A DNA stretch of 64,000 nucleotides from Methylobacterium sp. CB376 (GTDB lineage Bacteria > Pseudomonadota > Alphaproteobacteria > Rhizobiales > Beijerinckiaceae): assembly GCF_029714205.1 (NCBI RefSeq), contig NZ_CP121648.1:2294001-2358000 (forward strand), written 5' to 3'. Of this stretch, positions 45,430 through 53,607 are shown piece by piece. How positions within the stretch are numbered: position 1 is the first letter of the stretch; each line of letters begins with the position of its first letter. The notes below the pieces were generated by a model. It was not told the origin of the DNA and made no database searches. It worked only from the letters and a program-made list of their open reading frames with translations. A program made the position numbers and the translations under genes.

Positions 45430-45946
45430 GCGGGATGGTGTGGCGCGGCGGCGGCGCGCGGCCTGCTGCGCGCCAGCATCCCACGCCGTGAGACGCGGCG
45501 TTCGTACGCGGCTGCGGCACGCCCCTGTCCGGCGTGCCGCAGCCCGGCCATGGCCGGTCTCAAGCCGGTCGCTCCTCGACGCTGGAGCAGGGTTCGATCA
45601 AGTTGCAACGGAACCCTGCTCTAGGTCTTTGATTTTGCTGCATTCTCTTCGACGAACCGGCATCCGCTTCGTCGGAAAATGCTCTATACGCGAACGAAAT
45701 ATCAGCTATCATGTCCGTAGTTCCTGAGTCCGTTATAAAATTACTTGAGCCGCGCATCTTTGCGCCATCTGGAAGGAGGAATTTCTTTTCATCTGATGAC
45801 AGATTTATTTTTGGTATGTTGTGTGCGGCGAGTGTCGTCAGCTCCCCGTTCTGAGCAAACCCATCGTGATTTGCGTCTACCCATGTTCGAGTTTTTTTGC
45901 TTCCATCGTCATTATTTACACATCGGCTCGCCTTTTACGTTTCCAT
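45430..45946. other. Intergenic region: repeat element then AT-rich DNA
   Basis: The first part is GC-rich, then family A copy 4 (45585-45687), then an abrupt drop in GC from about 45690. Plus-strand frames at 45745-45996 and 45821-46114 have no ribosome site or protein-like pattern and I reject them. Confidence 0.5.
45585..45687 (+). repeat. Dispersed repeat family A, copy 4
   Basis: Stem 1 is GAGCAGGGTTC (45585-45595) with GAACCCTGCTC (45611-45621). The spacer TCTTTGATTTTGCTGCATTC follows. Stem 2 is CGACGAA (45650-45656) with TTCGTCG (45668-45674) around CCGGCATCCGC, ending GGAAAATGCTCTA. It marks the left border of the AT-rich islet. Confidence 0.8.
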
Positions 45947-46249
45947 CTATACGGCGTAGCCAAGTTCAAATCGGGCTTGACCGTGCAAGCAGATAACGAG
46001 ATCACCAACCACCCAGTCGTCATGTTTTATGCCGTTTCTGTCCAACATATCTACCGTGACAGAGGCGAAATTAACTTCATATGTTGCATCTATAACATCG
46101 CTTATATTTGTTAACTGGCTGTTCGTGAGAACGGTGCTCTCCGCTTCAGTCTCTAGTGCTTTAAATCTAGTCCAAAAATCAGAATCTTGTTTTGCTATAC
46201 GGCTCCAAAGTTTGATTTCCTCCTCAGTTGGATATCTTAGTACTTTCAT
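45947..46249 (-). CDS. Orphan hypothetical protein in AT-rich islet
   Basis: 100 aa from ATG 46249. Its start MKVLRYPTEEEIKLWSRIAK and the later WTRFKALETEAESTVLTNSQ and VVGDLVICLHGQARFELGYA look like a genuine soluble alpha/beta protein. Codon use is AT-rich, unlike every neighbour. The frame is open upstream to 46366. I recognise no family; size and context would suit an immunity or small accessory protein, but this is guesswork. Confidence 0.55.
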   Translation of the reverse strand: MKVLRYPTEEEIKLWSRIAKQDSDFWTRFKALETEAESTVLTNSQLTNISDVIDATYEVNFASVTVDMLDRNGIKHDDWVVGDLVICLHGQARFELGYAV

Positions 46250-46308
46250 ATTTATCTCGTCTTTTCTTTTAAAACTTCTGGCGATGTTCGGGTTCACCCA
46301 CCCTCCCG

Positions 46309-46539
46309 TTATCGTCCTGTCGGGGCTAAGATGCGCGTCCGTGTGCACATGCGCGATTGGCACCACATCAGGCTATTTGGTCTATGATTCTCCTCGTCTC
46401 CAGAGAACACAAACGATCTAATTGGCAAATCTAACGAGATATACGTCGAGAAATCAAGAATGTCGAAACCCTCTTCCATTTCAGGGTCGTCGCAAGTTAC
46501 ATTAATTTCCTTACGATGTGCAAGCGAGATACGTTGCAT
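46309..46539 (-). CDS. Possible orphan ORF or gene remnant in AT-rich islet
   Basis: 76 aa if started at ATG 46539. The stretch CDDPEMEEGFDILDFSTYIS followed by LDLPIRSFVFSGDEENHRPN is acidic and protein-like, while the ends are not. Its end overlaps the frame of the next ORF, and there is no good ribosome site. It may be the remnant of a longer gene cut at the border with GC-rich DNA. Confidence 0.35.
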   Translation of the reverse strand: MQRISLAHRKEINVTCDDPEMEEGFDILDFSTYISLDLPIRSFVFSGDEENHRPNSLMWCQSRMCTRTRILAPTGR

Positions 46540-47041
46540 CCTGTGCCGAGGCGAACGGACAATCTGTTCGCCGTGCCTCCAAGTCCGTGGTGCCGATCCA
46601 CGACGCGCCGAGAGGGCGCTCCCGATGGGCCTGTCCCGCGCGGTTTCGGAGGGACCGCGCACGCGAGGGCGGAAGCGCCTCGGCGGTGACGGCGACGGCC
46701 GGGCGGCCCGCGCGTCGGGCCTTCCCTGGGCTTCAACCTCAGCGGAGGCGGGACCGGCCCATCCTCCGGGCCGGACGGGCCGGGATGAGGCCGGAACGGC
46801 CGGCCGGGCCCCGCGCCGGTCAACGGGCGCACGGCTCCGGCGGCTCGCACCGAAGCGGCCCCTGGCCCGGCGGCGGGAATGATGCGAGGACGAGGACCAT
46901 GGCCGAGATGCGCCGCGCCGTCTCGCTCGCGAGGGCGTCGTACCCTTGCCGGCGCGATGCACCCCGCCACATCGCCTGCCTGAGAGGCGCGCGACGAACC
47001 GCCCCCGCCCGACGGCGGATGCGCCGTGAGAAGGAGCCCGC
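46540..47041. other. GC-rich intergenic region
   Basis: About 500 bp between the AT-rich islet and the glycosidase-like gene. Frames exist on both strands but are Arg/Pro/Gly-rich shadows without ribosome sites. The end supplies AAGGAG upstream of the start at 47042. I see nothing else. Confidence 0.45.
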
Positions 47042-47977
47042 ATGATCGAAGCGGCGATGATCTGGAACGAGCCCAACAACAAGTCGCACTGGGATCCCGA
47101 GATCGATCCGGGCTGGCACCTCTTCGCCGACACCCTCGCCTGCGCGGCCCGCGCCCTGAAGCAGGAGGCGCCGACGCTGCCCACCGTGCTCGGCGGCCTC
47201 TCGCCGATCGACCCGACCTTCGTGCAGTTCCTCGAGTCCAAGCGCGCCCTCGACCACGTCGACGTGGTGGCGGTGCACGGCTTTCCCCTCGACTGGAATC
47301 TCTGGCAGATCGACGAGTGGCCCCGGAAGCTCGCCGAGATCCGGGCCGTCACCCCCAAGCCGGTCTGGGTGACCGAGGTCGGGGTCTCGACCTTCGGGGC
47401 CGAGGAGGTGCAGGTCTTCGGGCTCGACCGCACCGCCGAGTTGCTGATCGGCCGCACCCCGCGCATCCACTGGTACAGTCTCTACGACCTGCCCCAGGCC
47501 TGGGGCGCCACCACCCGGCACCGGGAGGCGGAGGGCTCCTCCTACTACCGGCACTTCTACATGGGGCTGCTGCGCGAGGACGGCGCGCCCAAGCCCGCCC
47601 TGGAGCACTTCGCCCGCCACACCCCGGCGATGGGTCTGTGCCAGTGGTTCCACTTCGAGGACCACCGGCTCGACGACGCGGTGGCCTGGATGCGCCGCCT
47701 CGGCGTGCGCTCCCTGCGCACCGGGCTCTCCTGGGCGGATTCCTTCCGGCCGAACGCCCTCGACTGGTTCGACCGGCAGATGGAGGCCCTGGCGGAGTTC
47801 GACGTGACGGTGACGTTCTGCTTCACCCCCGAGCACCGGGGCATCGCGCCCCACCACACCAGCCCGCCCCAGGTGAAGGAGGAATTCGCGGAGTTCTGCG
47901 CCGCGATGATCCGGCGCTACGCCGCCCAGCTCCGCCCGCGTCCGGAGGCGCTGGTGATGCCGGCGCCCCTCCTGTGA
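47042..47977 (+). CDS. Glycoside-hydrolase-like protein (clan GH-A TIM barrel type)
   Basis: 311 aa with AAGGAG before the ATG. AMIWNEPNNKSHWD holds the Asn-Glu acid/base pair of clan GH-A enzymes after strand 4, and VWVTEVGVSTFGAEE supplies the strand-7 nucleophile Glu. WYSLYDLPQAWGATTRHREA fits strand 8, but the chain continues with a second block (MGLCQWFHFEDHRLDDAVAW and FDVTVTFCFTPEHRG). No signal peptide, so it is cytosolic. It overlaps the PIG-L gene by 4 bp, so the two are coupled. It may trim or recognise the glycan built by the facing operon. Confidence 0.72.
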   Translation: MIEAAMIWNEPNNKSHWDPEIDPGWHLFADTLACAARALKQEAPTLPTVLGGLSPIDPTFVQFLESKRALDHVDVVAVHGFPLDWNLWQIDEWPRKLAEIRAVTPKPVWVTEVGVSTFGAEEVQVFGLDRTAELLIGRTPRIHWYSLYDLPQAWGATTRHREAEGSSYYRHFYMGLLREDGAPKPALEHFARHTPAMGLCQWFHFEDHRLDDAVAWMRRLGVRSLRTGLSWADSFRPNALDWFDRQMEALAEFDVTVTFCFTPEHRGIAPHHTSPPQVKEEFAEFCAAMIRRYAAQLRPRPEALVMPAPLL

Positions 47978-48834
47978 GCCAAGTGGTCACCGGCCCGCTG
48001 GCGCCCTCCTCGCCGGAGGCCGAGTCCTTCCTGAGCGCCCTGGCGCATCCGGCCCGCGGCCGGATCGAGGCCGGCCGGGCGGCCCTGGTCGTGGCGCATC
48101 CCGACGACGAGAGCATCGGCTGCGGGGCGCAGCTCCCGCGCCTCGCCGGGCTGACGGTGATCCACGTCACCGACGGGGCGCCGCGCGACGGCCGGGACGC
48201 GGCGCGCCGCGGCTTCCCCGACCCGGCGGCCTACGCGGCGGCCCGGGCGCGCGAGCTCGACGCCGCCCTGACCCGCGCCGGCGTGCCGCCGGAGCGGCGC
48301 CTCGCCCTCGGCCTTCCCGACCAGGGCGTGGCGGAGGCGCTGGCGCCCCTGGCGCGGCGGCTCGCCGGGCTGTTCGCCGCGCGGGGCATCCGGGTCGCCC
48401 TCACGCACACCTACGAGGGCGGGCATCCGGACCACGACGCGGTGGCGCTCGCCGTGCAGGGGGCGAAGCGGCTGATGGGCGGCGCGCTCGCGGTGATCGA
48501 GATGCCCTACTACCACCGCGGCCCGGCCGGGCCGGAGGAGGGGCGCTTCCTGCCGGCCGATCCGCCGCGGCGCGCCGTCGCCCTCCACCTCGACCCGGAG
48601 GATTGCGCCCTCAAGGCCGACCTCTTCGCCGCCCATGCCAGCCAGGCCGCGATCCTCAACCGGCTGCCGATCGCCCTCGAACGCTTCCGCGAGGCGCCCG
48701 ACCTCCGCTTCGACGCGCTGCCGAACGGGGGGCGGCTGCTCTACGAGGAATGGGGACTCGGCCTGACCGGCGCGCGGTTCCTCGCCCTGGCGGGGGCGGC
48801 GGAGAGCGCCCTCGGCGAGCCTCCCGCGCCCTGA
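47974..48834 (+). CDS. PIG-L family deacetylase
   Basis: 286 aa, GTG start at 47974 inside the stop of the preceding gene (GTGA). ALVVAHPDDESIGCGAQLPR is the zinc-binding AHPDDE motif, TVIHVTDGAPRDGRDAARRG follows, and HTYEGGHPDHDAVALAV gives the second HPDH ligand. PIG-L enzymes remove N-acetyl from GlcNAc-containing sugars (as in MshB and LmbE). Its pairing with a glycosidase-like protein and opposite a glycosyltransferase operon suggests it deacetylates an oligosaccharide intermediate. Confidence 0.92.
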   Translation: MSQVVTGPLAPSSPEAESFLSALAHPARGRIEAGRAALVVAHPDDESIGCGAQLPRLAGLTVIHVTDGAPRDGRDAARRGFPDPAAYAAARARELDAALTRAGVPPERRLALGLPDQGVAEALAPLARRLAGLFAARGIRVALTHTYEGGHPDHDAVALAVQGAKRLMGGALAVIEMPYYHRGPAGPEEGRFLPADPPRRAVALHLDPEDCALKADLFAAHASQAAILNRLPIALERFREAPDLRFDALPNGGRLLYEEWGLGLTGARFLALAGAAESALGEPPAP

Positions 48835-48901
48835 CCTTGCGGAAGCCTCTCCGATGGCTCATCCTCGCCGCCCTCATCGTGAGGATTCCGGGAGACGGAC
48901 G

Positions 48902-49078
48902 ATGAGCGAGCCAGTCGCGGTCGAGATGGTGAAATGCGCCTGCGAGGATTGTGTCTGCGTCGTCCCGCTCGCCAAGGCCGTGCAGCATGACGGGCGGGCC
49001 TATTGCTGCGACGAGTGCGCGACCGGTCATCCGGACCATGCCGGCTGCGGACATGCCGGCTGCACCTGTCACGGCTGA
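48902..49078 (+). CDS. Small bacterial metallothionein
   Basis: 58 aa from ATG 48902. About ten Cys and several His: VKCACEDCVCVVPLAKAV, YCCDECATGHPDHAGCGH and AGCTCHG. This is the SmtA/BmtA-type pattern (C-x-C-x-x-C-x-C, then YCC-x-x-CA-x-GH), a cytosolic Zn/Cd/Cu-binding protein. Longer frame upstream (48854) lacks support. It sits 67 bp after the PIG-L gene and abuts the end of the facing operon. Confidence 0.9.
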   Translation: MSEPVAVEMVKCACEDCVCVVPLAKAVQHDGRAYCCDECATGHPDHAGCGHAGCTCHG

Positions 49079-50101
49079 TCACACCAGGGCCGCGCGGCGC
49101 TCCTCGCTGACCACCGCCCCGCGCGGTCCATCCTCCGCCTCGTCGGCGAACCACAGGATCGTGGCCTTGAGGCCCTGCTCCAGCGGCACCGCCGGCGACC
49201 AGCCGAGCAGCTCCTTCGCCCGGGCGATGTCCGGCCGGCGGCGGCGCGGGTCGTCGGTGGGGAGCGGGCGGGTCACGACCGGCGAGGCCGAGCCCGTCAT
49301 CGCGAGGACGCGCGCCACGAGGTCGGACACGGTCAGCTCGACCGGGTTGCCGAGGTTGACCGGCGGCACCGCGAGGCCCGGCGCCTCGTGCAGGGAGAGC
49401 CGGATGATCCCCTCGATCAGGTCGGCCACGTAGCAGAAGGAGCGCGTCTGCGAGCCGTCCCCGTAGACCGTGATGGCGTCGCCCGCCAGCGCTTGGCAGA
49501 CCACGTTCGAGACCACCCGCCCGTCATCCGCCCGCATCCGCGGCCCGTAGGTGTTGAAGATGCGCGCCACGCGCACCGCCACCCGCCCGGCCCGGGCGTA
49601 GTCGTAGCAGAGCGTCTCGCCCGCCCGCTTGCCCTCGTCGTAGCAGGCGCGCGGGCCGGTCGGGTTCACGTGGCCCCAGTAGCCCTCCGGCTGCGGATGC
49701 ACCTCCGGGTCGCCGTAGACCTCCGAGGTCGAGGCCTGGAAGAAGCGGGCGCCCGACGCTTCCGCCGCCAGGAGCAGGTGGCGCGTGCCGAGCACGCTCG
49801 TGAGCAGGGTGTGCTCCGGGTCGGCCTGGTAGTGCGGCGGCGAGGCCGCGCAGGCGAGGTTGTAGACCCGGTCGAAAGTCTGGCGCCGCAGGGCGGCCGG
49901 GAGGGGGCGCACGACGTCGTGCTCGACGAGGTCGAAGCGCGGGTCGCGCTCCAGGTGGCGCAGGTTGCGGCGGCGGCCGGTGAGGAAACTGTCGAGGGCG
50001 ATCACCCGGTCGCCCCGGGCCAGGAGCGCGTCGCAGAGATGGGAGCCCAGGAAACCCGCACCGCCGGCAACGAGGACGGTCGTGGACTTGCGGTGCGTCA
50101 T
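49079..50101 (-). CDS. UDP-glucuronate decarboxylase-like SDR enzyme
   Basis: 340 aa. Rossmann motif VLVAGGAGFLGSHLCDALLA, NLACAASPPHYQADPEHTLL (the S-P-x-x-Y-Q typical of UXS), FFQASTSEVYGDP, catalytic ACYDEGKRAGETLCYDYAR (Y-x-x-x-K) and RIFNTYGPRM. UXS converts UDP-glucuronate to UDP-xylose with NAD. It is the last gene of the operon, 53 bp after a glycosyltransferase gene, and would supply a pentose donor. Confidence 0.9.
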   Translation of the reverse strand: MTHRKSTTVLVAGGAGFLGSHLCDALLARGDRVIALDSFLTGRRRNLRHLERDPRFDLVEHDVVRPLPAALRRQTFDRVYNLACAASPPHYQADPEHTLLTSVLGTRHLLLAAEASGARFFQASTSEVYGDPEVHPQPEGYWGHVNPTGPRACYDEGKRAGETLCYDYARAGRVAVRVARIFNTYGPRMRADDGRVVSNVVCQALAGDAITVYGDGSQTRSFCYVADLIEGIIRLSLHEAPGLAVPPVNLGNPVELTVSDLVARVLAMTGSASPVVTRPLPTDDPRRRRPDIARAKELLGWSPAVPLEQGLKATILWFADEAEDGPRGAVVSEERRAALV

Positions 50102-50154
50102 GGTTCCTCCTGCGGTTGCAGCGGGAAGGCCCGAGAGCCCCCACCGAAAGGTAC

Positions 50155-51315
50155 TTAGCTCCGCCCCCTAACGCCCTCGGCAAGCGGGAGTTTCGATACT
50201 TCATGCGAGTATTTGGGCGAAGGCGCCGCCGCCTCGCGCAGCGCCGCCTCGAGGAGCGCCGCCTCGAGTTCCTGGGCCCGCTGCGCGGCGCTGTGCCGGG
50301 CCAGCACCCGGCGGCGGGCCGCCTGCGCCAGGGCGGCGCGCTCGGCCGGACTCGTCCGGGTGAGCGCCGACAGCACCGCGTCGGGGCCCTCGGCCACCAC
50401 GATCTCGCGGCCCGGCGCCAGGATCGTGCCGAGGCCCGGCCAGTCGTCCGAGAGGATCGGCGTGCCGCAGGCGGCGGCCTCGAACAGGCGGACGCTCGGG
50501 CTGTAGCCGGCCGCGCGCATGTCGGCGCGGGTGACGTTCAGGGTCCAGCGGCTCAGGCCGTAGAAGGCCGGGTGATCGGCGGGGCCGACGTGGTCGCGCC
50601 GCTCGACGTTCGGCGGCCAGGCGATGTCGGCGGGATATTGCGGCCCGGCGACCACGAAGCGCAGCTCGGGCGCCCGCCGCGCGGGCTCGATCAGGAGCCG
50701 CTCCAGGGTCGGCTGCCGGTCCGGGCTGTAGGTGCCGAGATAGGAGAGGTCGTAGACCGGCTCCGCGCCGGTCGGCGCGTAGAGGGCGGGATCGACCGAG
50801 CAGTAGAGGGCGCGGGCGCGGGGCGCGCCGAATTCCCGCTCCAGGCGCTCCAGCACCGGCCCGCCCGTGAAGGAGAGGTAGAGGTCGTAGGCGCGGATCA
50901 GGTCGGGGGTGAGGTACTCGTGGTCGCCCCGGGCGAGCTTGGCGAGCGTCACCGGCGTGTCGATGTCGTAGAAGGCGGCGACGCCCCCCGCCTCCCGCAT
51001 CGTCGCGACCGCCAGGGCGCCGACCGCGACGCCCTCCGGCACGTAGGAGCCGACCATCACCGCGTCCGCCCGCAGCAGGCGCGGGCGCAGGTCGCGCAGG
51101 GCCGCGAGGTCGGGATAGAGGACGAGGTCGCAGTAATCCGGCGCGGCGAGGTCGCGATGGGCCGCGTACCAGGGCACGTCCCGTTCCAGGAAGGTGACGC
51201 GGTGGCCGCGCGCCGCGAAGGCCCGCAGCAGCGCCCGGTAGGTGGTGGCGTGGCCGTTGCCCCAGGACGAGGACAGGCTGAGGCCGAGGACGACGAGGTC
51301 GAGGGGGCGGGTCAC
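50155..51315 (-). CDS. CgeB-type glycosyltransferase 1
   Basis: 386 aa, GT-B fold. It begins LDLVVLGLSLSSSWGNGHAT and has YDIDTPVTLAKLARGDHEYL in the middle. The donor-binding end carries YSPSVRLFEAAACGTPILSD and PGREIVVAEGPDAVL, as in CgeB/Glyco_trans_1_2 proteins. No membrane segment. It overlaps the upstream glycosyltransferase by 4 bp. Related in pattern to the next two genes, which suggests tandem duplication. Sugar specificity unknown. Confidence 0.85.
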   Translation of the reverse strand: MTRPLDLVVLGLSLSSSWGNGHATTYRALLRAFAARGHRVTFLERDVPWYAAHRDLAAPDYCDLVLYPDLAALRDLRPRLLRADAVMVGSYVPEGVAVGALAVATMREAGGVAAFYDIDTPVTLAKLARGDHEYLTPDLIRAYDLYLSFTGGPVLERLEREFGAPRARALYCSVDPALYAPTGAEPVYDLSYLGTYSPDRQPTLERLLIEPARRAPELRFVVAGPQYPADIAWPPNVERRDHVGPADHPAFYGLSRWTLNVTRADMRAAGYSPSVRLFEAAACGTPILSDDWPGLGTILAPGREIVVAEGPDAVLSALTRTSPAERAALAQAARRRVLARHSAAQRAQELEAALLEAALREAAAPSPKYSHEVSKLPLAEGVRGRS

Positions 51316-52409
51316 GGGGCGCGCCCTCCGCGCTTCTCCGCCAGGGCCGCGCGCAGGATCGCGTCCACCGCGGCGCCGCGGCGCGCGTAGGTGTGCTCGG
51401 CGAGGATGCGGCGGCGGGCCGCCCGCCCGATCGCCGCGGCGCGCTCGGCCGTGAGGTCGGCCAGATGCGCGGCGACGTCGGCCCCGTCGCGGGCCACCAG
51501 CACCTCCTCGCCAGGGCTCAGGAACATCTCCAGGCCCGTCCAGGCATCGGTGATCAGGCAGGCCCCGGCGCCCGCCGCCTCGAAGACCCGGGTGGCGGGC
51601 GACCAGCCGGTCGCCGCCATCGAGTCGCGGGCGATGTTGAGCACCGCGCGCGGCGTCGCGTTGAAGGCGTTGTGGTCGCGGGTGGAGACGTGGCCGAGAT
51701 GCCGGACATTGGCGGGCAGCCCGCGCGACTCCCAGCCGTTGCCGCCGATCAGGAAGGCGCGTTCGGGCAGGCGCGCCGCCGGGGCCAGGAAGAACTCCTC
51801 CACCCGCGCCTCCCGGTCCGGCAGGCGGTTGCCCAGGAAGGAGAGGTCGGCGGCGAAGCGCGGATCCGGCGGCACCGGGTGGTGGGTGTCGGGATCGAGG
51901 GCGTTGTAGATCGGGATGCAGCGCCGGGCGCCGAACCCCTCGTAGGCCTCCACCACCGGCGGGCCGCCCCCGTAGGTGAGCACGAGGTCGAGGTCCGGCA
52001 GGGCCCGGCGCAGGGGGTGGTCGGGGGCGGTGCGCAGCTCCGCGAGGGTCGCCGGGGCGTCCACGTCCCAGAACAGCCGCAGGGCGTCGGGCCGGGACGC
52101 GGCGGCGAGCCCGGCGAGGAGCAGGTCGTCGAACACGCCGACGCCGGAGGCCTTCACCACCACGTCGGCCCGCGCCGCCTCGGCGATGACCGCCCGCGCC
52201 GCCTCCTCGGTCGCCGGGTAGACCGTCACGGCGGCCCAGTCCGGCGGGTCGATGTCGCGGTGCCGCTGCCGGTCGAACGCGTCCGGCTCGTAGAAGGTCG
52301 TGCGCCAGCCCCGCCCCGCGAGGTCGCGGATCAGGCCCCGATAGTAGGTCGCCGCGCCGTTCCAGTAGGAGGAGAGGAGGCTCGAGCCGTAGAAGGCGAT
52401 GGTGCTCAT
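51312..52409 (-). CDS. CgeB-type glycosyltransferase 2
   Basis: 365 aa from ATG 52409. Same architecture as its neighbour: STIAFYGSSLLSSYWNGAAT at the start, LFWDVDAPATLAELRTAPDH, then GWSPATRVFEAAGAGACLIT and the catalytic/donor region SPGEEVLVARDGADVAAHLA. GT-B family. Overlaps glycosyltransferase 1 by 4 bp, with 40 bp to the upstream gene. Confidence 0.85.
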   Translation of the reverse strand: MSTIAFYGSSLLSSYWNGAATYYRGLIRDLAGRGWRTTFYEPDAFDRQRHRDIDPPDWAAVTVYPATEEAARAVIAEAARADVVVKASGVGVFDDLLLAGLAAASRPDALRLFWDVDAPATLAELRTAPDHPLRRALPDLDLVLTYGGGPPVVEAYEGFGARRCIPIYNALDPDTHHPVPPDPRFAADLSFLGNRLPDREARVEEFFLAPAARLPERAFLIGGNGWESRGLPANVRHLGHVSTRDHNAFNATPRAVLNIARDSMAATGWSPATRVFEAAGAGACLITDAWTGLEMFLSPGEEVLVARDGADVAAHLADLTAERAAAIGRAARRRILAEHTYARRGAAVDAILRAALAEKRGGRAP

Positions 52410-52449
52410 CGGGCCCGCGCTCCGTCCGTCGATTCCACCCGCGCCCTCC

Positions 52450-53607
52450 TCATCCGGCCGTTCTCGCGGCCGTTCTCGCGGCCGCTTCGGCGGCCGGCCC
52501 TCGGCGCCGCGCGTCATCCGCGCCGCGCAGCCTCTCCGCCACGGCCAGCAATTCCTCGGCCCGGTGCGCGCAGGTGTGGCGCGCCCGGATCGTCGCGAGG
52601 CCGTGCGCCGCGAGCTCCGCCCGCAACGCGGGATCCTCGCGCAGCGCCCGCAGGTGGCGGGTCATCGCCGCCCCGTCCGCCGCGGTCAGGAAGTCGCGGC
52701 CCGGGGTGAACAGGCCCTCGCTGTCGCGCCAGGGCGCGCTGACGAGGGGGATGCCGCAGGCCAGCGCCTCGAAGACCCGGATGGTCGGGATGCCCGGCAG
52801 CGCCTCGACGTAGAACCGCCGCGGCACGTGGACGGTGGCGAGATGGCGGGCGAAGACCTCCGGCGCCCGGGCGTTCGGCAGCCAGCCGCAGTAGCGGATC
52901 CCGTGCCGGTCGAGGGCGGCGAGGGCCTCGGGCGGGTAGCGCACGCCCCAGACGTCGAGGGGGAGGCAAGCCGCCCCGGCCGGCCCGAACAGGAAGGTCT
53001 CCAGTTCGGCGCTGCGCTCGCCGTCGCCCCAATTGCCGATCCAGACCAGGCCCGCGCGGGCCTGCTCCCGCGGCGGCGGGCGGAACAGGCGGGTGTCGGC
53101 GGCCTCGTGCCAGACGAAGACGCGGTCGCCCCAGCCCCAGCCGCGATAGACCTCGGCCAGCGTCTCGCCGAAGGCGAGCACCCCGTCGTAGCCCGTGAGG
53201 TCGAAGGCCCGCATGGCCTCGGGCTCGCTCACCGCCCGGTGATGGGTGTCGTGGAACAGCAGCGTGAAGCGCCCGCCGGCCTTCCGGAGCGCGCCGATGC
53301 GGGCGACGAGGGCGGGCTCGTTCCACTCGTGGACCAGGACGAGGTCCGCCCCGTCGAGGAAATCGGCCGGGTCGGAGCCCGGCGGGTCGATGCGCGAGGA
53401 CAGCTCCGGATAGGGCGCGAGCGAGGCGGCGGCGCCGGCCTCGCCGTGGTCGGCGCGCAGGTTGGCGAGGCTCCAGGCGCCCTCGGGCTCGTGCACGGAG
53501 ACCGCGTGGCCGCGCGCGATCAGCTCGCGCAGGACGCCGCGCAGGAAATGCGCGTTGCCGTGGTTCCAGCAGGAGCGCAGGGAATGGGTGAAGACGCTGA
53601 TCCTCAC
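52450..53607 (-). CDS. CgeB-type glycosyltransferase 3
   Basis: 385 aa, GTG start at 53607 within the stop of the upstream gene. MRISVFTHSLRSCWNHGNAH, LLFHDTHHRAVSEPEAMRAF and TIRVFEALACGIPLVSAPWR with TPGRDFLTAADGAAMTRHLR mark the same CgeB family. The C-terminus ends in an Ala/Arg-rich tail made of short repeats (AARTAARTAG). A longer frame up to 54366 is a shadow of the upstream gene. Confidence 0.85.
   Translation of the reverse strand: MRISVFTHSLRSCWNHGNAHFLRGVLRELIARGHAVSVHEPEGAWSLANLRADHGEAGAAASLAPYPELSSRIDPPGSDPADFLDGADLVLVHEWNEPALVARIGALRKAGGRFTLLFHDTHHRAVSEPEAMRAFDLTGYDGVLAFGETLAEVYRGWGWGDRVFVWHEAADTRLFRPPPREQARAGLVWIGNWGDGERSAELETFLFGPAGAACLPLDVWGVRYPPEALAALDRHGIRYCGWLPNARAPEVFARHLATVHVPRRFYVEALPGIPTIRVFEALACGIPLVSAPWRDSEGLFTPGRDFLTAADGAAMTRHLRALREDPALRAELAAHGLATIRARHTCAHRAEELLAVAERLRGADDARRRGPAAEAAARTAARTAG

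Larger units (their letters stand above)
45690..46539. other. AT-rich islet (possible horizontally acquired DNA)
   Basis: Base composition falls sharply, roughly to half GC or below, with many T/A runs, between a family A repeat on the left and GC-rich DNA on the right. Two minus-strand orphan ORFs lie here. No integrase, tRNA or direct repeat was found at the borders. Confidence 0.7.

Noticed and set aside
45745-46114. Plus-strand frames in the AT-rich islet
   Set aside because: No ribosome sites; translations lack a soluble or membrane protein pattern, and the minus-strand ORF fits better.
45690-46539. Islet as a prophage or integrative element
   Set aside because: No integrase, attachment repeats, tRNA or phage genes can be seen.
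46497-47045. Frames on both strands between the islet and the glycosidase-like gene
   Set aside because: Arg/Pro/Gly-rich shadows in GC-rich DNA; none has a motif or ribosome site.
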